A DNA stretch of 7,501 nt, taken from NCBI GenBank assembly GCA_018715585.1, contig DVLH01000249.1, forward strand, positions 1 through 7,501, in the 5' to 3' direction. The position numbers were made by a program, and so were the translations under genes. Position 1 is the stretch's first letter, and the number at the start of each line of letters is the position of its first letter. The notes under the pieces were generated by a model. That model had not been told where the DNA came from and ran no database searches. It saw only the letters and a program-made list of their open reading frames with translations. The stretch comes from Candidatus Aphodomonas merdavium. Its GTDB lineage: Bacteria; Bacillota; Clostridia; Christensenellales; Aristaeellaceae. Positions 1 through 6,323 of this stretch are shown in pieces.

Positions 1-53
1 GGTGAGTTCAGAAATGAAGAGGCGCGTAAGGAACCGCTACGCCGCGGATGCGG

Positions 54-60
54 AAGGAGG
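54..60 (+). promoter_or_regulatory. Ribosome binding site that fixes a TTG start for eda
   Basis: AAGGAGG, a perfect match to the anti-Shine-Dalgarno consensus, lies 8 bases before TTG at 69-71. The only upstream in-frame ATG, at 48-50, lies 5' of this site and has no such site before it. The TTG is therefore the better start. Confidence 0.85.
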
Positions 61-68
61 AAGCTGTT

Positions 69-719
69 TTGACAAAACTTGAATGGGTGTTAAAGAGCAA
101 AATTATCGCCATTGTGCGCGGCCTGGCGCCAGAGCATATGCTCAAGCTGGCGGGAGCGCTCTATGACGGAGGGATCGACCTGATGGAGGTGACGTTTGCA
201 CAGGCGTCGCCGCAGACTTGGCGGGCAACCGCAGAAGCAATCCATGCCGTTTCCGACAGCTTTCGGGGCAAGATGCTCATCGGCGCCGGCACTGTGTTGA
301 CGGAGGAACAGCTGATGCTGGCAAAAAACGCCGGCGCTGAATATATCGTAACGCCAAACACGAACGCCGCGCTGATTGGAAAGGTGAAAGAAAACGGAAT
401 GCTTTCTTTTCCTGGCGCATTTACGCCCAGCGAAATCGTGGAAGCGTACGAAGCGGGCGCCGATGCGGTAAAGGTGTTCCCGGCAGGCAACGTGGGGCCG
501 GCATACATCAAGGCGATAAAAGCGCCGCTTTCGCACATACCGCTTCTTGCCGTGGGCGGCGTGAATGAAAAGAACGCGGCAGATTTCCTCCGTGCGGGCT
601 GCTGCGGCATCGGCGTGGGAGGAAACCTTGTCAACAAAAACTGGATCGAAGCGGGCGAGTGGGAGAAAATCATTGCTTTGGCAAAAGAATATCGAAAGGC
701 GGTTGAATGCAATGGCTAA
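69..719 (+). CDS. eda: KDPG/KHG aldolase (2-dehydro-3-deoxy-phosphogluconate aldolase)
   Basis: Cleaves 2-keto-3-deoxy-6-phosphogluconate to pyruvate and glyceraldehyde-3-phosphate in the cytoplasm, the last step of the KDG and Entner-Doudoroff route. With the TTG start the protein has 216 residues, normal for this class I TIM-barrel family. Visible family blocks are IVRG (Arg17), MEVTF with the catalytic Glu40, IGAGTVLT (74-81), VTPNTN, FPGAFTP, and VKVFPAG with the Schiff-base Lys135, close to Lys133 of E. coli Eda. A phosphate-binding AVGGV / GVGGNLV C-terminal part follows. The TTG is preferred over the ATG at 48 because a perfect AAGGAGG lies between them. The stop overlaps the kdgK start by 8 bases, so the two are very likely translationally coupled. 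The promoter is outside the window. The family can also act on 2-keto-4-hydroxyglutarate; the kinase next door favours KDPG. Confidence 0.95.
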   Translation: MTKLEWVLKSKIIAIVRGLAPEHMLKLAGALYDGGIDLMEVTFAQASPQTWRATAEAIHAVSDSFRGKMLIGAGTVLTEEQLMLAKNAGAEYIVTPNTNAALIGKVKENGMLSFPGAFTPSEIVEAYEAGADAVKVFPAGNVGPAYIKAIKAPLSHIPLLAVGGVNEKNAADFLRAGCCGIGVGGNLVNKNWIEAGEWEKIIALAKEYRKAVECNG

Positions 720-1734
720 GGTGGTAACGTTTGGTGAAATCATGATGCGCTTGAACCCGGAAGGCTTTTTGAAGTTTGTGCAGGCGACGCGCTTTGAGGC
801 TAGCTATGCGGGCGGTGAGGCGAACGTGGCCGTAAGCCTGGCCAACTATGGCGACGACGCCGTGTATTGCACGAAAGTCCCCACGCATGATATCGGCCAA
901 TGCGCCGTGAACACCCTCCGCCAGTTCGGCGTGGATACGTCAAAGATCGTCCGCGGCGGCGCACGGCTTGGCGTATATTTTGTCGAAAAAGGCGCGAGCC
1001 AGCGCGGCAGCAAGGTGATTTACGACCGTGCCTATTCTGCTATTGCCCTGGCAAAGCGTGAAGATTTTGACTGGGATCAGATCCTGGACGGTGCGGATTG
1101 GTTCCACTGGACGGGGATTACGCCCGCTCTGGGCGGCGAGCTGCCGCAGATTATGCTGGATGCGCTGAAAGCTTGTAAGGCGAAAAAAATTACCGTCAGC
1201 TGTGATTTGAACTATCGCAGCAAGCTGTGGAGCCGCGAGAAGGCGTGCGAGGTGATGAGCGAGCTGGTGCCATACGTCGATGTCCTGATTGCCAACGAAG
1301 AGGACGCCAAGGACGTGTTTGGCATTGAGGCGGCGGATACGGATGTGGCCAGCGGAAAGATTAACCAGATGGGCTATGTGAGCGTTGCCAAACAGCTGAC
1401 GGAGCGCTTTGGCTGCAAGGCGGTCAGCATTACGCTGCGCGGTTCGATTTCGGCCAGCGAGAACAACTGGGCCGGCATGCTCTACATGGACGGACAGGCC
1501 TACTTTAGCAAAAATTATCTCATCAAGCTGGTGGACCGTGTCGGCGGAGGCGATAGCTTTGGCGGCGGATTGATTCACGCCATGCGCAAGGGGATGGGCC
1601 CGCAGGAGACGATCGAATTCGCCGTGGCCGCCAGCTGCCTTAAGCAGACGATTGAGCACGACTTTAACCTCGTGTCTGAAGCTGATGTGCTTGCGCTGAT
1701 GGGCGGCAATGCTTCCGGCCGCGTGCAGCGTTAA
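712..1734 (+). CDS. kdgK: 2-keto-3-deoxygluconate kinase, PfkB family
   Basis: Phosphorylates KDG with ATP to give KDPG, the substrate of the aldolase just upstream. The 340-residue protein is a PfkB/ribokinase-type sugar kinase. The N-terminal part begins VVTFGEIMMRL and carries the YAGGEANVA sugar-binding motif (32-40). The middle holds FHWTGITPAL and CDLNYRSKLW (164-173), which matches the D-N-R substrate stretch of KDG kinases. The C-terminal signature GGGDSFGGGL (278-287) contains the catalytic base Asp281. The tail ASGRVQR is also seen in KDG kinases. I chose ATG 712 because similarity begins there and AGGCGG sits 9 bases upstream; the longer reading frame that opens at 565 lies inside eda. 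The 8-base overlap with eda implies one transcript, and a terminator follows within about 30 bases. Other PfkB kinases (fructokinase, ribokinase) are possible but unlikely given the aldolase partner. Confidence 0.93.
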   Translation: MAKVVTFGEIMMRLNPEGFLKFVQATRFEASYAGGEANVAVSLANYGDDAVYCTKVPTHDIGQCAVNTLRQFGVDTSKIVRGGARLGVYFVEKGASQRGSKVIYDRAYSAIALAKREDFDWDQILDGADWFHWTGITPALGGELPQIMLDALKACKAKKITVSCDLNYRSKLWSREKACEVMSELVPYVDVLIANEEDAKDVFGIEAADTDVASGKINQMGYVSVAKQLTERFGCKAVSITLRGSISASENNWAGMLYMDGQAYFSKNYLIKLVDRVGGGDSFGGGLIHAMRKGMGPQETIEFAVAASCLKQTIEHDFNLVSEADVLALMGGNASGRVQR

Positions 1735-1764
1735 AGGCGCTTTGAAATAACCGGTTTTTTCTGC

Positions 1765-1798
1765 TCCCTGCCCGGCAAGACGGGCAGGGACTTTATTT
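1765..1798 (+). terminator. Rho-independent terminator after kdgK
   Basis: TCCCTGCCCG (1765-1774) pairs perfectly with CGGGCAGGGA (1781-1790) around a six-base loop, and CTTTATTT follows. The T tract is interrupted but falls in the right place. It starts 31 bases past the kdgK stop. No A run precedes the stem, so it would act on the plus strand only. Confidence 0.85.
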
Positions 1799-2084
1799 CG
1801 CCTTCAGGCAGGGCGGAACCATAGCCGTGCACGGCGCAAAAGCCTTTTGCTGCGCCGGAGAAAGGGCCGGCAGGCTGAACGGGCGCACAAAGCACATTGG
1901 AAGAGGGATGCGGGAAAAACATGCGAAGCATCGAGGGCAAAAGGAAACAAGGCCTCCAAGCGTGCGCCCTTTTTGCAGCTGATTCGCCGATTGCCGGGGA
2001 TAAGGCGATGCGCATGCGTCCGGCCGGCCAAGCCCGGCGCTGCGGCGAAAAGACCGCCTGTGTACGGCGGCGCTATGGCGGGAT
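1799..2084. other. Noncoding gap between two convergent terminators
   Basis: These 286 bases lie between the kdgK and gap terminators. Open frames exist on both strands, but none has a good ribosome binding site with a recognisable protein, and their arginine-, alanine- and proline-rich translations look like chance reading of GC-rich DNA. The stretch is rich in inverted repeats: the perfect 12-base palindrome GCCGTGCACGGC (1824-1835), a GGCGCA/TGCGCC pair (1833-1838, 1851-1856), a GCCGG/CCGGC pair (1854-1858, 1867-1871), the larger 1881-1974 structure listed separately, and CCGCC/GGCGG (2054-2058, 2066-2070). CGGCGCT also occurs twice, at 2035 and 2068. No promoter resembling the consensus was found. 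Confidence 0.6.
1881..1974 (+). ncRNA. Possible small structured RNA, no known family recognised
   Basis: GGGCGCAC (1881-1888) is perfectly complementary to GTGCGCCC (1962-1969), and TTTTT (1970-1974) follows directly. Within this closing stem, GATGC/GCATC (1907-1911, 1928-1932) and GAGG/CCTC (1933-1936, 1953-1956) can form two more helices, giving a three-way junction. TTGG/CCAA (1897-1900, 1956-1959) is a competing pairing. No promoter is visible upstream, and I could not match it to a known riboswitch or sRNA. Chance pairing in GC-rich DNA remains quite possible. Confidence 0.25.
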
Positions 2085-2119
2085 AAAAAAAACCCTTCCC
2101 GAGCCTGCCGGGAAGGGTT
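2085..2119 (-). terminator. Rho-independent terminator of gap
   Basis: On the minus strand AACCCTTCCCG (2119-2109) pairs with CGGGAAGGGTT (2101-2091), an 11-base-pair perfect stem with a seven-base loop. A T run follows (six A on the plus strand, 2085-2090, beyond the stem). It begins 16 bases after the gap stop codon. There is no T run on the plus-strand side, so it works in one direction only. Confidence 0.93.
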
Positions 2120-2135
2120 GTAAGCGGGAGAACAA

Positions 2136-3155
2136 TTATTCGGCGTCCACTTTCGCCATGTGCTCAATGAGGTTGACAACCTTGTTGCTGTAGCCCCATT
2201 CGTTGTCATACCAGGCGACCAGCTTGACGAACGTGGGGGTCAGCTGGATGCCGGCGGTGGCGTCGAAGATGGACGTGCGCGCATCGGTGATGAAGTCGGA
2301 GGAGACGACCGCGTCCTCGGTGTAGCCGATGATGCCGGCCCAGCGCTCGGACTCGGAGGCTTCCTTCATGGTCTTTTTGATGTCGTCCATCGTCGTGGGG
2401 GTCTTGAGGTTGACGGTCAGGTCAACGACGGAAACGTCCGCCGTGGGCACGCGGAAGGCCATGCCGGTCAACTTGCCGTTGAGTTCGGGGATGACCACGC
2501 CGACGGCCTTGGCAGCGCCGGTCGAGGACGGGATGATGTTGAACGCCGCGCCGCGGCCGCCGCGCCAGTCCTTCTTGGAGGGGCCGTCGACGGTCTTCTG
2601 GGTGGCGGTGGTGGCATGCACGGTGGTCATCAGGCCATCGGCAATGCCGTATTTTTCATTGATGACGCACGCAAGCGGCGCAAGGCAGTTGGTGGTGCAG
2701 CTCGCGTTGGAGACCACTTTCATTTCCTTGTTGTACTTGGTGTGGTTGACGCCCATGACGAACATCGGGGTTTCCTTGTCCTTGGCGGGGGCGGAGATGA
2801 CGACCTTCTTGGCGCCGCCGACAAAATGCGCGGAAGCCTTTTCGGTGGTGGTGAACACGCCGGTGGATTCGACGATATATTCAGCGCCCGCTTCGGCCCA
2901 CGGAATCTCCTCGGGCTTCATGCAGGCATACACACTGATGGCATGTCCGTTGACAACCAGCTTGCCGTCTTTGACTTCGATGGAGCCCTGGAACTGGCCG
3001 TGCACAGTGTCATAGCGGAGCATATAGACCATGTAATCCAGGTCGATGAAAGGATCGTTGATTGCGTTTACTTCAACGTTGGGGTTGGCGCAAGCTGCGC
3101 GGAACACAAGACGGCCAATGCGGCCAAAACCGTTGATGCCAACTTTAATTGCCAT
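2136..3155 (-). CDS. gap: Glyceraldehyde-3-phosphate dehydrogenase, NAD-dependent, class I
   Basis: Oxidises glyceraldehyde-3-phosphate to 1,3-bisphosphoglycerate with NAD+ and phosphate, the central step of lower glycolysis, as a cytoplasmic tetramer. The 339 residues show the Rossmann start VGINGFGRIGR (5-15), the NAD-selecting Asp34 in AIND, the catalytic ASCTTNCLAP with Cys153, TTVHATT with His180, DGPS with Pro192 (at the Pro188 position that accompanies NAD preference), STGAAKAVG (211-219), and the C-terminal WYDNEWGYSNKV. The Asp/Pro pair argues for the glycolytic NAD enzyme over an NADP-type GapB. Many stretches resemble E. coli GapA and eukaryotic GAPDH. ATG 3155 is chosen over the frame's ATG at 3269 because an AAGGAGGAA site sits just upstream and homology starts there; the longer frame would also span the promoter. 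It stands alone with its own promoter and terminator, without the pgk and tpi neighbours common in Bacillota. Confidence 0.97.
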   Translation of the reverse strand: MAIKVGINGFGRIGRLVFRAACANPNVEVNAINDPFIDLDYMVYMLRYDTVHGQFQGSIEVKDGKLVVNGHAISVYACMKPEEIPWAEAGAEYIVESTGVFTTTEKASAHFVGGAKKVVISAPAKDKETPMFVMGVNHTKYNKEMKVVSNASCTTNCLAPLACVINEKYGIADGLMTTVHATTATQKTVDGPSKKDWRGGRGAAFNIIPSSTGAAKAVGVVIPELNGKLTGMAFRVPTADVSVVDLTVNLKTPTTMDDIKKTMKEASESERWAGIIGYTEDAVVSSDFITDARTSIFDATAGIQLTPTFVKLVAWYDNEWGYSNKVVNLIEHMAKVDAE

Positions 3156-3160
3156 ACTGT

Positions 3161-3169
3161 TTCCTCCTT
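3161..3169 (-). promoter_or_regulatory. Strong ribosome binding site of gap
   Basis: AAGGAGGAA on the minus strand, with its AGGAGG core 7 bases before ATG 3155. It settles the start against upstream in-frame codons. Confidence 0.88.
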
Positions 3170-3198
3170 GATGGTAGCCTGATCTAAATCCATCCGTT

Positions 3199-3227
3199 AT
3201 TATACCCAATGGATGGTAAAAAATCAA
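3199..3227 (-). promoter_or_regulatory. Sigma-70/SigA-type promoter of gap
   Basis: On the minus strand TTGATT (3227-3222) and a perfect TATAAT (3204-3199) are separated by exactly 17 bases. Transcription would begin near 3191, giving a leader of roughly 36 bases before ATG 3155. The near-consensus match fits a strongly expressed glycolytic gene. A CCATCC/GGATGG inverted repeat (3190-3195, 3211-3216) brackets the -10 box and could be an operator. Confidence 0.85.
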
Positions 3228-3323
3228 GGGTTTTGCGTGGATAGAGAAAAAGATTGAAAACAATTTCACATTCTCTGCGAGTTGATGGACGATAGGGCGT
3301 GCGGGGTATGATGTATTTTCCTC

Positions 3324-3354
3324 CTGACGTTCTTTGCAGGGGGCTTGCTATAAT
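3324..3354 (+). promoter_or_regulatory. Probable extended -10 promoter of the phosphofructokinase gene
   Basis: TGCTATAAT (3346-3354) is a perfect extended -10 element. The only -35-like element is CTGACG (3324-3329), 19 bases upstream, which is weak, but extended -10 promoters tolerate that. The start would fall near 3361, leaving a leader of about 46 bases to the GTG at 3407. A second weaker candidate, TTGATG (3282-3287) with TATGAT (3307-3312), also has a 19-base spacer. Confidence 0.65.
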
Positions 3355-3388
3355 GATAAAAAACAAGTGCTCAGTATGTCCAGCAATA

Positions 3389-3395
3389 AAAGGGG
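3389..3395 (+). promoter_or_regulatory. Ribosome binding site supporting the GTG start at 3407
   Basis: AAAGGGG lies 11 bases before GTG 3407, in a purine-rich stretch. The site is imperfect. The in-frame ATG at 3353 overlaps the proposed -10 box and lacks a ribosome binding site, so GTG is preferred. Confidence 0.6.
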
Positions 3396-3406
3396 ATGGG
3401 ATAAGC

Positions 3407-4576
3407 GTGGAAAACAACTTGGTTATCATCCATGGGGGCGGCCCTACGGCTGTGATCAACGCTTCGCTCTACGGGGTGATTCGCCAAGCGCGGCGGGAGG
3501 CAAAAGTAGGACGCGTGCTGGCGGCCATCGGCGGTACGGGCGGGCTGCTTGCAGGCCATGTGCGCGATGTGACCGACCTTTCGGCGCGGGAGATGGCGTT
3601 GCTTTTACAAACGCCCGGCAGCGCCATTGGCACCTCGCGCGATGCCTTGGAGGGGGAAGATTATGCGCGCCTGGCGCAAAAGATAGCCGAACTGGGCGCA
3701 GCGTACGTGCTGTTGAACGGCGGAAACGGCACAATGGATACATGCGGAAAGCTATGCGCCCAGCTGCGGGGAACGGATGTGCGCGTGATGGGCATCCCCA
3801 AGACGATGGACAACGATATTGCCGTGACGGACCATGCGCCGGGCTACGGCAGCGCCGCGCGCTATTTGGCGCAGAGCGTTGCCGAGGTGACGGCGGATGT
3901 GCGCAGCCTGCCGATCCATGTCGTTGTCATCGAGGCAAGCGGGCGCAATGCGGGCTGGATTACGGCCGCGTCGGCGCTGGCGCGCACGGCAGGCGTGGAC
4001 GGGCCGGATCTGATATACGTTCCGGAACGCCCTTTTGACGAGGGAGCATATCTCGCCGATGTTTCCGCGCTGCTTGCGCACAAACGGGGCGTGGTGGTAG
4101 TGGCGAGCGAAGGGCTGCGCGGCGCGGACGGCAAGCCCATCGTCGCGCCCGTATTTACAAGCGGCCGGGCAACGTACTTCGGCGATGTCAGCGCACACCT
4201 GGCGCAATTGGTCATCCGCCGCCTCGGGTATAAAGCGCGCAGCGAAAAGCCGGGCCTGCTGGGACGGGCGAGCATGGCGCACGTTTCGCCGGTGGACACG
4301 CAAGAGGCGATCCTGGCGGGCGAAACGGCCGTGCGCGCTGCCGTAGCGGGGCAGAGCGGGAAAATGGTGGGATTTGAGCGCATGCCAGGCGGCCCATATG
4401 CCGTGAAAACGCGGTTGATTGATGTGCAGGAAGTGATGCTAACGGAGCGTACATTGCCCGATGCATTCATCAACGCAGCCGGAAACGGCGTTACCCAGGC
4501 GTTTTGCGACTGGTGCACGCCGCTGATCGGCCCACCGCTGCCCAGGCTGATTTCGCTCAAGGGAGCAACGCCGTGA
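3407..4576 (+). CDS. 6-phosphofructokinase, PPi-dependent-like, with mixed donor-site residues
   Basis: Phosphorylates fructose-6-phosphate to fructose-1,6-bisphosphate in the cytoplasm; PPi-using members are reversible. With the GTG start it has 389 residues. Blocks in order are HGGGPTAVINA (9-19), IGGTGGLLAG (41-50), LNGGNGTMDT (103-112), PKTMDND (131-137) with the catalytic Asp135 and Asp137, IEASGRNAGW (175-184), ASEGL, and a LLGRASMAHVSP stretch (285-295). Lys132 and the GRNAGW block are typical of PPi-PFKs, whereas Gly108 sits where PPi enzymes carry the discriminating Asp and ATP enzymes carry Gly. Asn107 replaces the usual Asp of GGDG, and Ser178 replaces the Met of MGR. The donor, ATP or PPi, is thus open, and I give no symbol for that reason. 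It is divergent from gap across 251 bases. No clear terminator precedes the transporter genes, so some readthrough is possible. Confidence 0.9.
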   Translation: MENNLVIIHGGGPTAVINASLYGVIRQARREAKVGRVLAAIGGTGGLLAGHVRDVTDLSAREMALLLQTPGSAIGTSRDALEGEDYARLAQKIAELGAAYVLLNGGNGTMDTCGKLCAQLRGTDVRVMGIPKTMDNDIAVTDHAPGYGSAARYLAQSVAEVTADVRSLPIHVVVIEASGRNAGWITAASALARTAGVDGPDLIYVPERPFDEGAYLADVSALLAHKRGVVVVASEGLRGADGKPIVAPVFTSGRATYFGDVSAHLAQLVIRRLGYKARSEKPGLLGRASMAHVSPVDTQEAILAGETAVRAAVAGQSGKMVGFERMPGGPYAVKTRLIDVQEVMLTERTLPDAFINAAGNGVTQAFCDWCTPLIGPPLPRLISLKGATP

Positions 4577-4635
4577 GCGGATCCGGATTGAAAGGATGAT
4601 CGGATTTCATACTTTTAATTTTGTGCAATCTGTCA

Positions 4636-4641
4636 TACAAT
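4636..4641 (+). promoter_or_regulatory. Weak candidate -10 box for the transporter operon
   Basis: TACAAT (4636-4641) resembles a -10 element. At a 17-base spacing the -35 position holds only TTTTAA (4613-4618), a poor match, in an AT-rich patch that stands out from its surroundings. The transporter genes may instead, or also, be read through from the phosphofructokinase gene. Confidence 0.35.
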
Positions 4642-4687
4642 GAGGCCAATGAAGCCGGCGGACGATGTTTATGCAAAGGAGAACGAA

Positions 4688-5476
4688 ATGGATAAAAAAA
4701 AGAAAACCAGCTTGGCGGACCGAATTCCGTCGCGGGTTTGGTTGCTCATCTCATTTCTGGCGGCCATGCTGCTATGGTACGTCCTATCCCTGATTCCATC
4801 CACGTCGCGCGCATTCCCGAACGTTGTGCTGGTGCTTGAGTCCATCTCCACCATGATCAGCCGCGGCGTACTATGGAAGGATATTTCTTCCAGCCTCATT
4901 TCCGTCGTTTCCGGCTATGCGCTCGGCTTTGCCATCGCGCTGCCGGTGGCCATTTTGATGGCATGGTACAAACCCGTGCGCTACATCGTAGAGCCGTGGA
5001 TCCAGTTCATCCGCAACATCCCGCCACTGGCGTATGTGCCGTTGATCGTCATTGCCGCAGGTGTCGGCCGCAAACCGCAGATTATCGTCATCACCATTGC
5101 CTGCTTCCTCACCATGTGCGTGACGATCTACCAGGGCGTCATCAATGTGGACGAAACGCTGATCAAGGCGGCGCGCGTGTTGGGCGCGGGCGATAAAGAA
5201 ATCTTTACCCGCGTGATCGCCCCGGCGACGCTGCCCTTCATTCTCACGGCAATCCGCCTGGGCGCGTCCGTCGCCCTCACCACGCTGATCGCTGCCGAAT
5301 CCACCGGCGCATTTGCCGGGCTGGGCATGCGCATTCGCAGCCTCAACAACTCGTTTGAGTCCGCACCGATGCTGTTATACATTATTATCATCGGTATCCT
5401 CGGCATCACCATTGAAAAGCTGATCAAACTGGCGGAGAGGAGGTTGACGTCATGGCAGGAGAAGCGCGAAATCTAA
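4688..5476 (+). CDS. ABC importer permease, SsuC/TauC/NrtB-type (BPD_transp_1)
   Basis: Membrane channel subunit of an ABC importer for a small organic anion or similar solute, expected to act as a homodimer. It has 262 residues with a lysine-rich cytoplasmic start (MDKKKKTS) and about six hydrophobic segments, near 17-36, 68-92, 113-127, 130-150, 186-205 and 228-245. The EAA-type loop lies at 160-183, with Ala161-Ala162, Gly166, Ile177 and Leu182-Pro183; it contacts the ATPase. The stretch EPWIQFIRNIPPLAYVPL (102-119) is characteristic of the sulfonate/taurine/nitrate permease group. ATG 4688 has AAAGGAG at 4675-4681; an in-frame ATG at 4640 has no such site. The last 25 bases overlap the ATPase gene, indicating coupled translation. 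The subfamily is clear, the substrate is not. Confidence 0.92.
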   Translation: MDKKKKTSLADRIPSRVWLLISFLAAMLLWYVLSLIPSTSRAFPNVVLVLESISTMISRGVLWKDISSSLISVVSGYALGFAIALPVAILMAWYKPVRYIVEPWIQFIRNIPPLAYVPLIVIAAGVGRKPQIIVITIACFLTMCVTIYQGVINVDETLIKAARVLGAGDKEIFTRVIAPATLPFILTAIRLGASVALTTLIAAESTGAFAGLGMRIRSLNNSFESAPMLLYIIIIGILGITIEKLIKLAERRLTSWQEKREI

Positions 5477-6261
5477 GCGGAAACGCCAAAGTGCGCGTAA
5501 AAATCGACAACGTCCGCAAAGTGTTTAACGGCCGTAACGGCGAAATGGTCGCCCTGAACGGCGTGAGCTTGGATATACTCGATAACGAATTCATCTGCGT
5601 GGTCGGCCCTTCAGGCTGCGGAAAGTCGACGCTGCTGAACATCATTGCCGGATTGACCGAACCGACGAGCGGCAAGGTTTACTGCGACGGCAAAGAGGTG
5701 ACCGGTACGGGCACGGAGCGCGGCGTCGTTTTCCAACAGTATGCGCTCTTTCCCTGGTTGACGGTTCGCAAAAACGTCATGTTTGCGCTGGAGATGCGGG
5801 GCATCAAGGGGAAACAGGCGGCCGAAGAAGCCGTCAAATACCTGGAAATGGTGGATCTTTCCAAGTTTGCCGACCATTATCCCAAGGAGTTGTCCGGCGG
5901 CATGAAGCAGCGCGTCGCCATTGCCCGTGCGTATGCTGCCAATCCCGAAGTGCTGCTGATGGACGAGCCCTTTGGCGCGCTGGATGCGCAAACGCGCACC
6001 CAGCTGCAAACGGAGCTGCTCGGCACCTGGGAGCGCGAGAAAAAGACCTGCTTTTTTATCACCCACGATGTAGAGGAAGCGATCATTCTCGCACAGCGCG
6101 TCATCATCATGAGCGCGCGCCCGGGCCGCATCAAAGAAATTGTTGAGGTGGATATCCCATATCCCCGCACGCAAGAAACGAAGCTTACCCCCGAGTTTAA
6201 CGCGCTGAAAAACCGGATCTGGAGCCAGGTCTATCAGGAATATCTGGCTGTGCGCAAGTAA
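5452..6261 (+). CDS. ABC importer ATPase, SsuB/TauB/NrtD-type
   Basis: Cytoplasmic nucleotide-binding subunit that powers the adjacent permease. The 269 residues carry every expected element: Walker A GPSGCGKST (52-60), Q-loop Gln95 in VVFQQ, the signature LSGGMKQR (147-154), Walker B VLLMDEP (167-173) with Glu172, a GALD D-loop, and the switch His205 in FITHD. The stretch FQQYALFPWLTV after the Q-loop and the VEEAIILAQR region are typical of the nitrate/sulfonate/taurine group. It starts at ATG 5452, inside the permease gene (25-base overlap), with AGGAGG at 5438-5443 and an 8-base spacer. All catalytic residues are intact, so it should be active. Only the tail after about 230, which varies in this family, gives no functional clue. 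Confidence 0.95.
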   Translation: MAGEARNLSGNAKVRVKIDNVRKVFNGRNGEMVALNGVSLDILDNEFICVVGPSGCGKSTLLNIIAGLTEPTSGKVYCDGKEVTGTGTERGVVFQQYALFPWLTVRKNVMFALEMRGIKGKQAAEEAVKYLEMVDLSKFADHYPKELSGGMKQRVAIARAYAANPEVLLMDEPFGALDAQTRTQLQTELLGTWEREKKTCFFITHDVEEAIILAQRVIIMSARPGRIKEIVEVDIPYPRTQETKLTPEFNALKNRIWSQVYQEYLAVRK

Positions 6262-6273
6262 ATCGCGGTATTT

Positions 6274-6290
6274 AAGCGGCGCCGCCGCTT
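6274..6290 (+). other. Short perfect hairpin between ATPase and binding-protein genes
   Basis: AAGCGGC (6274-6280) pairs with GCCGCTT (6284-6290) around a three-base loop. An A-rich stretch, not a T run, follows, so it is not a standard terminator. It sits in the 62-base gap before the binding-protein gene, where mRNA-stabilising or processing hairpins occur in other importer operons. Confidence 0.55.
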
Positions 6291-6323
6291 GAAGAATAAA
6301 AGAAATACGCAGGAGGGAACACA

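Noticed and set aside
1..82. Possible C-terminal tail of an upstream gene, either ending at TGA 70-72 (overlapping the eda TTG) or at TGA 80-82.
   Set aside because: Two of the three frames are open from the window edge, and neither short peptide is recognisable. A gene ending at TGA 3-5 is equally possible, so the true upstream boundary cannot be decided.
2035..2078. Two copies of CGGCGCT 33 bases apart, each followed after two bases by GGCG.
   Set aside because: They are short and imperfect, in GC-rich DNA. There is no third copy or regular spacing, so they are not called a repeat array or operator.
1793..2209. Open frames on both strands across the gap between kdgK and gap.
   Set aside because: They overlap each other and the two terminators, lack good ribosome binding sites, and translate to low-information Arg/Ala/Pro-rich peptides expected of GC-rich noncoding DNA.
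2160..3182. A 340-codon open frame on the plus strand opposite gap.
   Set aside because: It is the antisense shadow of a highly biased GAPDH gene. Its Gly/Asp/His/Val-rich translation matches no protein family, and the minus-strand gene is unambiguous.
3184..3459. Minus-strand open frame across the divergent promoter region.
   Set aside because: It covers both promoters. The SD-like AGGAGG on the minus strand near 3320 has no start codon at a suitable distance, and the peptide is unrecognised.
4581..4605. ATCCG/CGGAT pairing after the phosphofructokinase stop, followed by an AT-rich patch.
   Set aside because: A stem of five pairs with a loop of about 15 bases and an interrupted T tract is too weak to call a terminator.
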